From Bacteriovoracaceae bacterium (GTDB taxonomy: Bacteria > Bdellovibrionota > Bacteriovoracia > Bacteriovoracales > Bacteriovoracaceae): a stretch of 8,339 bases of DNA. Under the pieces are notes generated by a model. The model saw nothing but the letters and a program-made list of their open reading frames with translations. It searched no databases and had not been told where the DNA came from. The stretch lies in NCBI GenBank assembly GCA_947448095.1, contig CANFNN010000118.1, positions 1 to 8,339 of the forward strand. The letters are read 5' to 3'. Position numbers and translations under genes: made by a program. This document shows, one piece after another, positions 1 to 6,605 of the stretch (position 1 is the stretch's first letter; each line of letters begins with the position of its first letter).

Positions 1-806
1 ATTATGCATTCAAGTTCAAAGGGACCACGCCACTTCGTGACCTTACAAAATCGCTTGCACAATTCATCCATGGATTTGTCTCGAATCGTTACGGCGGTCC
101 AGACTTTACCTAAATGCGTAGTTAATTGTTTTTTGATCGACACGTGACCAACCACATCGCCTTCCTGGTTGGATAATCCAATCAGGTTTATTTCTTGACC
201 TTGAACAACTTCCTGGACCAAAAGAGGAAAACCCCATTCGGCAGCTATTTCACTGCCTTTTAATATCGCGGTCTCAATGTTGTAGACCATATAGGCTTTG
301 TAGTATTTTCCTTTAACCATCGCCGGCAGCGTAATTTTATGTTTCAGTACTTCCACTAATTGCTCAATGCTTGCTACCACTTCAGTTTTCGGATGAAAGC
401 AATTTATCTCTTTTGAGAGATTAGTTAGTTTATCTTTATTTCTTAATTCAAATTGATCACTTGTTGGGAGAAGCGTTTTAATATTCATGTCAGTGAGATA
501 TTGATTGTGCTTAATCATTAGCGGGATTTCTGCGTCCAAGCAGGGGATGATCATATCAAGCCCTTCTTTGGTTTTAATCTCTAGGATTGCATCTCGCATA
601 TTTTCCCAGCCTTTGGATGGATACGGCATGAGATAACTATTGGAAAAAATATTTTCCATATAGTTTCCTGGGTCGTGAACATCATAGCTTAGGCCAATAA
701 GTGAATATTCTGGGTTTGATTCCAGCAGGCTTCTTGCTACTGCGACGCCAGGCCCTGGATTGTCGGTAGCGTTTATGCCTGAAATTCCGATTTTAGGATG
801 GCTCAT
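1..806 (-). CDS. ATP-grasp family ligase, C-terminal part beyond the left edge
   Basis: An uninterrupted minus-strand frame runs from an ATG at 806 to the left edge, giving the first 268 residues; the stop codon lies outside the window. Residues 5-40 look like the pre-ATP-grasp Rossmann-like fold of carbamoyl-phosphate-synthase-like proteins, with the segment GINATDNPGPGV at 10-21. Residues 160-166 (LPAMVKG) fit the ATP-grasp strand carrying the nucleotide-binding lysine. Residues 197-211 (LVQEVVQGQEINLIG region) fit the hinge strand. QLTTHLGKVW (227-236) and WRGPFELE (259-266) resemble the conserved late motifs, the Glu residues being candidate Mg-ATP ligands. Such enzymes join a carboxylate to an amine or thiol through an acyl phosphate. 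The substrate cannot be read from sequence. The start codon overlaps the stop of the PqqD-like gene by four bases (ATGA), so the two are probably translationally coupled. A peptide-modifying role is inferred from that neighbour. Family call is firm, function is open. Confidence 0.85.
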   Translation of the reverse strand, partial: MSHPKIGISGINATDNPGPGVAVARSLLESNPEYSLIGLSYDVHDPGNYMENIFSNSYLMPYPSKGWENMRDAILEIKTKEGLDMIIPCLDAEIPLMIKHNQYLTDMNIKTLLPTSDQFELRNKDKLTNLSKEINCFHPKTEVVASIEQLVEVLKHKITLPAMVKGKYYKAYMVYNIETAILKGSEIAAEWGFPLLVQEVVQGQEINLIGLSNQEGDVVGHVSIKKQLTTHLGKVWTAVTIRDKSMDELCKRFCKVTKWRGPFELECI

Positions 807-1042
807 GAGATGAGTCCCAAGATTTTTAATTGAATGTTGAATTCGAGCACGTCTGTGAGTGCCTGTTCGTAGGGGATTTCGAAATGTTCTACAATTTTTT
901 GAATGATTTCTTCTTGGCCTATTTTATCTTGCATCAATTCTAAAATGATTCTTCCCGGTTCATTTAATTGAAAACTGTCACCAGTTTGGGGATCGAACGC
1001 CATGCCTTTATTAGTCACGTGCAGAAAGCGAATTTCATTCAT
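803..1042 (-). CDS. PqqD-like small protein (RiPP recognition element fold)
   Basis: This 79-residue protein matches the PqqD pattern: a short beta hairpin with FDPQTGDSFQLNEPG (residues 17-31), then a helix ILELMQDK, a second helix QEEIIQKIVEHF and a final helix ending LKILGLIS. PqqD-type domains form a winged helix that binds the leader of a ribosomal peptide and hands it to a modifying enzyme. The downstream overlapping ATP-grasp gene would be the natural partner, which is inference. The frame stays open up to a TTG at 1072, but I chose the ATG at 1042. It has an AGAG Shine-Dalgarno-like element at 1050-1053, and the TTG lies inside the likely -10 box at 1072-1077, so it would not be in the mRNA. 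No precursor peptide gene is obvious in the window. Other PqqD-like proteins serve radical SAM or HprK-related systems, so the partner could also lie off the left edge. Confidence 0.85.
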   Translation of the reverse strand: MNEIRFLHVTNKGMAFDPQTGDSFQLNEPGRIILELMQDKIGQEEIIQKIVEHFEIPYEQALTDVLEFNIQLKILGLIS

Positions 1043-1071
1043 AGAACATCTCTTTTTGTTGTTATATTTCA

Positions 1072-1099
1072 ATTATATAAGAGGGGATAATCGTGTCGA
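1072..1099 (-). promoter_or_regulatory. sigma-70-type promoter of the PqqD-like/ATP-grasp operon
   Basis: Read on the minus strand there is a perfect -10 box TATAAT (1077-1072), a 16-base spacer, and a -35 box TCGACA (1099-1094) with five of six consensus bases. Transcription would begin near 1065, leaving a leader of about 23 bases that carries the ribosome binding site of the gene starting at 1042. This is the best promoter by eye in the window. Confidence 0.65.
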
Positions 1100-1208
1100 T
1101 GCAATTCAGTTGTAGAACTATTTTCCATTGAGAGCTCTTTACTCAGATTTTTTTGGTTTTTTGACACGAAGAGTAACCATTGAAGCGCAAAATTCCATAT
1201 TTACTTTC

Positions 1209-1214
1209 TATACT
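1209..1214 (+). promoter_or_regulatory. candidate -10 box of the TonB-dependent receptor gene
   Basis: TATACT matches five of six -10 consensus bases and would place the transcript start near 1221, about 47 bases before the chosen ATG at 1268. I see no good -35 box at 16-18 bases; TTGAAG at 1180-1185 is too far. The promoter may need an activator, or may be elsewhere. If it is right, the upstream TTG start at 1232 would be only about 11 bases from the mRNA end. Confidence 0.3.
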
Positions 1215-1228
1215 ATTGACCTAAGATT

Positions 1229-1251
1229 AAATTGCAATTGAGTCGCAATTT
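1229..1251. promoter_or_regulatory. inverted repeat in the receptor leader, possible operator
   Basis: AAATTGC (1229-1235) and GCAATTT (1245-1251) form a perfect 7-base inverted repeat around a 9-base centre. It sits directly after the candidate -10 box and before the receptor ATG. This position suits a repressor site or a weak leader hairpin. I do not recognise it as a known operator. Confidence 0.3.
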
Positions 1252-1267
1252 GAATGGAATAACATTT

Positions 1268-3214
1268 ATGATCCACTTTTTGATAATTCTTATTTCTTTC
1301 AGCACATTTGCTGACGAAAACTTAGAAACGATCCAAGTTTCTCATCAGGGAACTTCTAATACCCTGGTGGATTTTGTTCCTGGTGTGAAAACCCTAAAAC
1401 AAAACGAACTTCGTAAACGTCGAGAAAGTACATTAGGTGATACCCTAAAAAATGAAGCGGGGATTCAGAGCTCTTCCTATGGACCAAATGCTTCTAGGCC
1501 CATCATTCGAGGCCTTGAGGGCGATCGTATTCGAGTTTTGCAAAATGGTTTGGGTGTACTGGATGCCTCCTCTCAAAGTGTTGATCATGCCGTTCCAATT
1601 GATACCCTAGTCATTGACTCAATTGAAATTGTTCGCGGTCCCATGAGTATGCTTTATGGAACGAGCGCTGTTGGAGGAGTGATTAATATCAACACCACTC
1701 GCATTCATTCCACTTTTGAAGAGGGTAGCATTCAAGAGCTTCAGGTTCAGGGAGACTCCTCTCAGGACGCTCTGAGTTCGGGGGCGAAAATTGATTATGG
1801 GGCGAATAAATGGATGGTGCACATTGATGGCGGCTACAGAAATGCCAATGATTTGCGCATTCCAGGAAATCAAAAGTCTTCTCGCTCAACTGCACCTGCA
1901 GGTGTACATGACGGAAAAGAAAAGTTGCCTAATAGTGGCAGTGTTCAAAAAACAGCGGCGCTAGGAGTTTCGAAAATTTTTGATCGCGGATTTTTGGGAA
2001 TGTCGTACTACTTTTTTGACAATTATTACGGAACCGTCGCCCAAGACAATGTGGATATCAAAATGAAGCAAAATCGCGTTGAGCTTCATGGGGAATATCT
2101 TGTGAAAGGGGATTTACTCAAAAGCATTCGTTTGAAAACGGCCCAATCTGATTATGCCCATAAAGAGTTTGATACAGGGGTTGTAGGAACAACATTTAGT
2201 AACGAGGGAAATGAGACTCGTCTGGAATTCGTAACTGAATCCTTGGGTCTTAAGGGTATAAGTGGTTTTCAAAGTCAGATGTTTAACTTTAAGGCGGTTG
2301 GAACAGAAGCCTACTTGCCACCATCAAGAAATCAAGTTTTATCGGCGTTTACTCTTCAGGAATTCGCTCAAGAGAAAAATGTCTATTCTGTCGGTGGACG
2401 TTTTGAATCAGGCCATGTCTACAACCAGATGAGTCCTGGCAATAATAAAAACTTCAACGGCGTGAACGGCTCTTTAGGGCTTCGCCATAAATTTTCTGAA
2501 ACTCACATGGGGCTAGCGAGTGTGAGTTACACCGAAAGATTACCCAACTTTCAGGAACTCTTTGCCAGTGGATTTCATGTGGCCTCAGGCACTTTTGAGC
2601 AAGGAAATAGTCAGTTAAAAAAAGAAAAAGCTTACGCCATCGATTTAGGTCTCAAGTACAACTCAGATGCGGTTCAAACGAACTTTAGTCTCTATGCTCA
2701 GCAGTTCAAAGATTACACTTCTCTTTTTTATACCAACACGCCTTCCACCCAGCCTGGAGTGAATATTTCAGAATTCAGACAGGTCAATGCTCTCTTTTAC
2801 GGAGCTGAATTCGATGGGAAAAAGAAACTAGGGGAAACTCCCTTTAGTGTAATCACACGCGCCGATATTGTCCGGGCGAAGGATCAGGATTCTGGAAAAA
2901 ATCTTCCCCGAATTTCTCCTCCACGCGTTACTCTTGGCTTTGAGATGGCCAAGGATAGATGGATTTGGGACGTCGAAGCCCAGTACAACTTTGAACAAAC
3001 CCATAATGCTGCCAACGAAAAAAGAACTGACAGCTTCACGCTTGTTAACGCCGGTGTCATTTATGATTTAGTACAGAACAGCGGGAAATGGAGCTTTTTT
3101 GGAAGACTTAAAAACATCCTCAATCAAGAAGCCAGACTCCACACTTCAACTCTCAAAGAGATAGCACCTCTCGCCGGACGAAACGTCGTGGCAGGTGTGC
3201 AGTATTCCTTTTAA
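1268..3214 (+). CDS. TonB-dependent outer-membrane receptor, ZnuD-like (probable zinc uptake)
   Basis: This 648-residue protein has a signal peptide (1-15, ending STFA), a TonB box ETIQV (20-24), a plug domain (about 40-145, with RPIIRGLEGDRIRVL, EIVRGP and LYGTSAVGGV) and a long beta-barrel ending in phenylalanine (GVQYSF), the usual outer-membrane signal. The plug segment with SVDHAV and the barrel segment ERLPNFQELFASGFHVASGT closely resemble ZnuD, the zinc receptor of Neisseria. As I recall, the ZnuD zinc site uses D99, H100, E340 and H499. By eye, D106, H107, E320 and H437 here align with them. The His/Cys-rich extracellular loop of ZnuD is missing and I see no cysteine, so metal capture at the surface must differ. 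The frame is open from a TTG at 1232. I chose the ATG at 1268 because GGA at 1256-1258 precedes it and it starts directly before the hydrophobic signal. The TTG start would add an N-terminal arginine. The protein would draw energy from TonB-ExbBD, encoded elsewhere. Receptor class is certain, zinc is likely. Confidence 0.9.
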   Translation: MIHFLIILISFSTFADENLETIQVSHQGTSNTLVDFVPGVKTLKQNELRKRRESTLGDTLKNEAGIQSSSYGPNASRPIIRGLEGDRIRVLQNGLGVLDASSQSVDHAVPIDTLVIDSIEIVRGPMSMLYGTSAVGGVININTTRIHSTFEEGSIQELQVQGDSSQDALSSGAKIDYGANKWMVHIDGGYRNANDLRIPGNQKSSRSTAPAGVHDGKEKLPNSGSVQKTAALGVSKIFDRGFLGMSYYFFDNYYGTVAQDNVDIKMKQNRVELHGEYLVKGDLLKSIRLKTAQSDYAHKEFDTGVVGTTFSNEGNETRLEFVTESLGLKGISGFQSQMFNFKAVGTEAYLPPSRNQVLSAFTLQEFAQEKNVYSVGGRFESGHVYNQMSPGNNKNFNGVNGSLGLRHKFSETHMGLASVSYTERLPNFQELFASGFHVASGTFEQGNSQLKKEKAYAIDLGLKYNSDAVQTNFSLYAQQFKDYTSLFYTNTPSTQPGVNISEFRQVNALFYGAEFDGKKKLGETPFSVITRADIVRAKDQDSGKNLPRISPPRVTLGFEMAKDRWIWDVEAQYNFEQTHNAANEKRTDSFTLVNAGVIYDLVQNSGKWSFFGRLKNILNQEARLHTSTLKEIAPLAGRNVVAGVQYSF

Positions 3215-3483
3215 AGGCCTCGGCGATATTTACCTTTGTACTCATAGAGTAGTTTCTGATTTTCGATATCTTTTCTGATTTGTTCCTCTTGGTTTTGCTC
3301 TTTGAGCAGATTTCCACTCGTCGCACCACCAACAACTGATGAAGCTGGGGCTTCCATCTTTTGTTGTTCTACTTTTTCTTTTTGAGGTTTTTCTTTGCGT
3401 GTCTGCCTCATCCAGTCTTCACCGTTGGCGAATGCCGAAAGGGTAACCAAAGCACTAAGGGCAATTAAAGAGAAACTTCTCAT
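3211..3483 (-). CDS. small exported charged protein of unknown function
   Basis: I do not recognise this 90-residue protein. It has a clear Sec signal peptide (MRSFSLIALSALVTLSAFA, 1-19), with likely cleavage before NGEDW. The mature part of about 71 residues is very rich in Lys, Glu, Gln and Arg. It has a charged stretch (about 27-45), a short Ala/Ser/Gly linker (SSVVGGATSG) and a C-terminal segment likely to be helical, ending KGKYRRGL. There is no lipobox and no cysteine. An upstream ATG at 3501 is in frame, but GGAGG at 3489-3493 lies five bases before the ATG at 3483, and that start opens directly on the signal peptide. Its stop codon overlaps the convergent receptor stop by four bases (TTAA), so the two transcripts must overlap as antisense. 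It probably acts in the periplasm; no role is inferred. Confidence 0.8.
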   Translation of the reverse strand: MRSFSLIALSALVTLSAFANGEDWMRQTRKEKPQKEKVEQQKMEAPASSVVGGATSGNLLKEQNQEEQIRKDIENQKLLYEYKGKYRRGL

Positions 3484-3488
3484 ACCAA

Positions 3489-3493
3489 CCTCC
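3489..3493 (-). promoter_or_regulatory. Shine-Dalgarno site deciding the start at 3483
   Basis: GGAGG on the minus strand, five bases before ATG 3483. It lies inside the longer reading frame from ATG 3501, which shows that the downstream ATG is the real start. Confidence 0.75.
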
Positions 3494-3575
3494 TGATTCA
3501 TTCAATCAGAGGAGCTGCAACACAGGTGCCTTGTGGGATATTTTCTAAGTCTTGAAATTTAGAGAAAAAGGAAAA

Positions 3576-3601
3576 AAAAAGCCACCCGAAGGTGGCTTTT
3601 T
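3576..3601. terminator. bidirectional intrinsic terminator with UUCG loop
   Basis: GCCACC (3581-3586) and GGTGGC (3591-3596) pair around four bases. The flanking A-run on the left and T-run on the right extend the stem and give a U-tract on either strand. On the minus strand the loop reads C(UUCG)G, an especially stable tetraloop, followed by a run of nine T. It lies 11 bases beyond the stop of the metalloprotease gene and most likely ends that transcript. No plus-strand gene directly precedes it. Confidence 0.9.
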
Positions 3602-3611
3602 GGGAGTTAAC

Positions 3612-5882
3612 TTATTCGCAGTTCAATTCCTCAGCAGTGTACACGGCCACTTCAAGCGTTTTACTTTCGACAGCTTTTTTTAGAGCGTCCAAATTATCTT
3701 GGGCCATTTTAGTTGCTTCAGCTGATTCTTTGCCCGCAATCATTAGTGCCAATTCCGGATTACAGATTTTCTTTTTAATCGCCCCTAAGACGAAAGCCTT
3801 GATGCCTTCTGCATTATCTTTATCAGGACGCTCACCTTTGCCAAAGAAGTTGGTCCAAGTGTTGGCAGTTTTCTCAGCGCTGGCAGCGTAAGCGGTTAAG
3901 CCTGAAACAGCTTCTTCAATTTGAGCAGAGACTTCAGCTGTTTTCCAAACCGGAGCACTTGCTGATTTTGTATCGATCACTAGATCAAGAGCTCGAGTCA
4001 AGCGTCCTTCCCAAAATGAAAAGGGATCACTTGTTGCATCTGATTTCGTGCATTCAGGAGATTTCACTGTCATCGATAATTTATCTGAACCTTGGTCCTC
4101 ATCAGTACAAAACCAATTCAAATTCTTAGGCTGAATTCCTCTGTAGCCGTAAGAGATGGCCATTTTATCATACAGCCCGATGGCACTTAGGTAACGGTAC
4201 GGACGACCAAGGTATTCCATGATAGATCGAGAGACAGATCCCTTATCGCCAGACTCATAGGCACCAAGGTTACCTTTGAAGTTGTGACGGAGACCCATGT
4301 TGTGACCAAGTTCATGTTCAAGCATTTCTGTGAAATATCCCGCCATGTATTTTTCAAAGGTTACACCTGCAGGGACAATTTCAAAACTATTTTTGATCAT
4401 TGGATCTTCGAGTTCAGCTTTTTGGGCGTGAACGTTCATATCCAGATTCCCTAGCTTGATTGCAAATTGTGTTTTACTTCTCTTAGCGATTTCAGCAGAT
4501 GCTGCTCGGTTAAAATTAGCTACGATGGCATTGGCCTCAGAGGTGCGGCCTTCTGCTATCAGTTTGCTGGCCGTCTGAGATAAGGCGAACCACTTAGTAT
4601 AAAGACTAATAATCGTTGGTCCTTGAATCAGAACGTTTGCCGAAAGAGTCTCACCAGTAAATTGGTTGGCAATCGATGGGCCTAGGCCTCCGTAAGAAGC
4701 AATGTTATTTAAGTCCCATTCCATCACGTTGTAACGAATGTCTCCAGCGACAATCAATTCCGCTTTCTCATCAGAAGCATCAATAAATTCATAACTCAAA
4801 AGATCGCGGCCGATGATCTTAGTGAATTCACTATTCCAATTATCGAAGGCTTTTGCAAAAACGGGCTTAAATTGATCAGGCACATGTTTGATATAGTACT
4901 TCACAGTCTTACCAAAATCAGTGGTTGAAAAACGCGTGATTTTAGGTTCAGAGCTTCGCTCAGTTTTGAAAAATCCGACACCCTCAGTAGCAGGACGAGA
5001 GGTAAATGCAGGGTTAAAAGCCGAATTTAGTTTTAAATACCAACGAACAGTGAATTCAGTTTTAGGGGCTGCTTCCACATCAGTTGTTCCCACTGGAACC
5101 ATGGTTGAAACAACGTCGAAAACTAAAGTCGATACAGAATAATCCATCGTTGTAGTTGCAGAAGAGGCTGAAACAAGTTTTGTGTAATCGCCAGTAGGAT
5201 CAAGCATCTTGATTAAATCTAGACCTTTACCAATTGAGGCAAGATCCAGATACAAGGTGTCCATATTATCACTTACACCTAAGATAGGAATATAGATCAG
5301 TGCTTGTTGTTCTGACTCTTCATTACAATCTGAAGCACATCCCATCAATGCCAGAAAGAGATCATTACCATTGGCGGCAATGAGTGGTCTTACATGCAGA
5401 GGACTAAGGTCAGTCAGCTTCAGACCGCCCAGAGTGTCACTGGTTTTATCTGAGACCTTCGTAATGACTCCACCAAAAATACTTTGTTCACCCACCAAAC
5501 CTGCAGGAAATCCAAGGACAAGTGACTTATCGGATGCTCTTGAAGCATTAAGTTTATTGCTAGGAACGTTTTTCACCATTTCTGAAGTTTGAGGAAGACT
5601 TTTCAGAAGGAGTTTCGCACTCGCAGAACTGGTGCCTAGGATCTTTCCGTCCATTTTATTTAGTAGTAGTTCTTGCTGAGACAAAACATGCAATTTGACG
5701 TTTTCATCTCCAATTTGCTGATTGACTGAAATCGCATTATTGGTGACATAGTTGCTTTTGTTCTTCTTGGATGATTTATTTTCCTTTTTTGACAAAAGAG
5801 GAATATTTCCGGTATCCACACAAGCCGTTGTGAGAACACTTAAGGCCAGAACAGATAACACAGACGATTTAATCTTTTTCAC
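3612..5882 (-). CDS. zinc-dependent metalloprotease of the metzincin type, lipoprotein
   Basis: The 756-residue product begins with a lipoprotein signal peptide (VKKIKSSVLSVLALSVLTTAC, initiator read as Met) whose lipobox LTTAC places the lipidated Cys at 21. A Lys/Ser/Asn-rich tether follows (about 30-45). The catalytic centre is HELGHNMGLRH (523-533): H523, H527 and H533 as zinc ligands, E524 as general base. The Met-turn SIMEY with M555 lies 22 residues on. The flanking HNFKGN after the third His matches the large bacterial Met-zincin proteins that carry DUF5117/DUF4953-type regions, as far as I recall them. It should be anchored in a membrane, facing the periplasm or the outside, and cleave proteins; the substrate is unknown. 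A longer frame starts at 5930, but GTG 5882 has GGAG five bases upstream and opens the signal peptide. It stands alone, with its own terminator. In a predator it could digest prey protein, which is inference. Confidence 0.9.
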   Translation of the reverse strand: MKKIKSSVLSVLALSVLTTACVDTGNIPLLSKKENKSSKKNKSNYVTNNAISVNQQIGDENVKLHVLSQQELLLNKMDGKILGTSSASAKLLLKSLPQTSEMVKNVPSNKLNASRASDKSLVLGFPAGLVGEQSIFGGVITKVSDKTSDTLGGLKLTDLSPLHVRPLIAANGNDLFLALMGCASDCNEESEQQALIYIPILGVSDNMDTLYLDLASIGKGLDLIKMLDPTGDYTKLVSASSATTTMDYSVSTLVFDVVSTMVPVGTTDVEAAPKTEFTVRWYLKLNSAFNPAFTSRPATEGVGFFKTERSSEPKITRFSTTDFGKTVKYYIKHVPDQFKPVFAKAFDNWNSEFTKIIGRDLLSYEFIDASDEKAELIVAGDIRYNVMEWDLNNIASYGGLGPSIANQFTGETLSANVLIQGPTIISLYTKWFALSQTASKLIAEGRTSEANAIVANFNRAASAEIAKRSKTQFAIKLGNLDMNVHAQKAELEDPMIKNSFEIVPAGVTFEKYMAGYFTEMLEHELGHNMGLRHNFKGNLGAYESGDKGSVSRSIMEYLGRPYRYLSAIGLYDKMAISYGYRGIQPKNLNWFCTDEDQGSDKLSMTVKSPECTKSDATSDPFSFWEGRLTRALDLVIDTKSASAPVWKTAEVSAQIEEAVSGLTAYAASAEKTANTWTNFFGKGERPDKDNAEGIKAFVLGAIKKKICNPELALMIAGKESAEATKMAQDNLDALKKAVESKTLEVAVYTAEELNCE

Positions 5883-5887
5883 GGTAT

Positions 5888-5891
5888 CTCC
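5888..5891 (-). promoter_or_regulatory. Shine-Dalgarno site for the GTG start of the metalloprotease
   Basis: On the minus strand AGGAGAT with core GGAG (5891-5888) precedes GTG 5882 by five bases. The alternative ATG at 5930 would add 16 residues before the signal peptide and hide the lipoprotein N-terminus. Confidence 0.7.
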
Positions 5892-5961
5892 TATCAAGTT
5901 GAGTGAGGCGATAATATCTTCATTTGTCATTAAATAGTTTGGGCTAGATAAAACTTATAGG

Positions 5962-5991
5962 TTGAATACCCAAAATAAAGAGGACTGTAAT
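5962..5991 (+). promoter_or_regulatory. candidate promoter of the exported-protein/deacetylase operon
   Basis: TTGAAT (5962-5967) and TGTAAT (5986-5991, five of six -10 bases) are separated by 18 bases. Transcription would start near 5998, giving a leader of about 80 bases. The leader holds a small inverted repeat, TGCCC/GGGCA (6020-6034). The intergenic region 5883-6078 also has to hold the promoter of the divergent metalloprotease, which I could not place convincingly. Confidence 0.35.
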
Positions 5992-6078
5992 TTTTACACC
6001 GCTCAGAGAAAACTACAAATGCCCTTGTCGGGCAGGTCTCAAAGGTGATTAAAGTCTCTCAAAATCTAGGAGCCCCAA

Positions 6079-6597
6079 ATGAAGTTTCAATGCTTGTTAA
6101 TTGGTCTCGCTTTCTCACTCACAGCACTTGCTGACGGGGTGAAAATTGATCAACTTGGCAAGGTTGCCGTTTTATCGGGATCCTCAAAAAGTAGCAGCGC
6201 CGAGGTCCTAGAGCTTATGGCGACTTCATATGAACTTGGTCTTAAAAATTCCCGCGGGACTGACATCTTTGCGAAAACCGAATACAGGCAAGGTCTTCGC
6301 ACGTTTGTATCCTATAAAAATAAAAATTTAAGTAGTTCTAGGGATGCCGCCTTTACAGTTATTTACCAAGTTGCTCTCAAGGGCAAAAGCGGGGATATAA
6401 CAGTTGATTCAGAGGCTGAGTTTGTGACAGTTAAGGGCAAGGCGGCGAATGTTCTCATGGGTGCACTTATTTCGTCGATTGGTGTTGATCGAAATGGCCC
6501 CCTTGGTGTTGGCCTGGTTCAAACCAAATCAGGAAGAATCATGTGTAGTAAGGTTGTGGCACCACGTGCCGTTGCAACTTGTACTTTGGCACTATAA
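6079..6597 (+). CDS. exported protein of unknown function, first gene of the deacetylase pair
   Basis: I do not recognise this 172-residue protein. It has a Sec signal peptide (1-18, ending LTALA, cleavage before DGVKID). The mature part alternates short polar and beta-like segments: VAVLSG, TFVSYKNKNLSSS, AAFTVIYQVALKGKSG, DITVDSEAEFVTVKG. Residues 121-146 are hydrophobic and glycine-containing (KAANVLMGALISSIGVDRNG region). Two cysteines near the end (C156, C168) could form a disulfide in the periplasm. The start is well supported: GGAG at 6069-6072 lies six bases before the ATG. The polysaccharide deacetylase begins eight bases after its stop, so the two are almost certainly co-transcribed. 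A supporting role in cell-wall modification is possible only by association. There is no catalytic motif that I can name. Confidence 0.8.
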   Translation: MKFQCLLIGLAFSLTALADGVKIDQLGKVAVLSGSSKSSSAEVLELMATSYELGLKNSRGTDIFAKTEYRQGLRTFVSYKNKNLSSSRDAAFTVIYQVALKGKSGDITVDSEAEFVTVKGKAANVLMGALISSIGVDRNGPLGVGLVQTKSGRIMCSKVVAPRAVATCTLAL

Positions 6598-6605
6598 TTA
6601 ATCAT

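Noticed and set aside
1161..1166. TTGACA as -35 box for the receptor gene
   Set aside because: It is a perfect -35 hexamer, but nothing like a -10 box lies 15-19 bases downstream, and the candidate -10 at 1209 is 42 bases away.
1619..1895. Minus-strand open frames inside the receptor gene (to 84 residues)
   Set aside because: They lie wholly within the plug and early barrel coding region, have no ribosome binding site or family pattern, and are chance frames opposite a certain gene.
2868..3071. Plus-strand 67-residue frame inside the receptor gene
   Set aside because: It is in another frame of the barrel region, without start signals or recognisable composition.
3592..3891. Plus-strand 99-residue hydrophobic-looking frame starting at the terminator
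   Set aside because: It is antisense to the C-terminal region of the metalloprotease; its apparent hydrophobicity comes from Ala/Glu/Lys-rich codons on the other strand.
4921..5592. Two plus-strand frames of 73 residues within the protease gene
   Set aside because: Both are antisense shadows with no ribosome binding site and no relation to known proteins.
6020..6034. TGCCC/GGGCA repeat in the leader of the 6079 gene as a riboswitch or attenuator
   Set aside because: A lone five-base stem without a U-tract or known aptamer pattern is too little to call a regulatory RNA.
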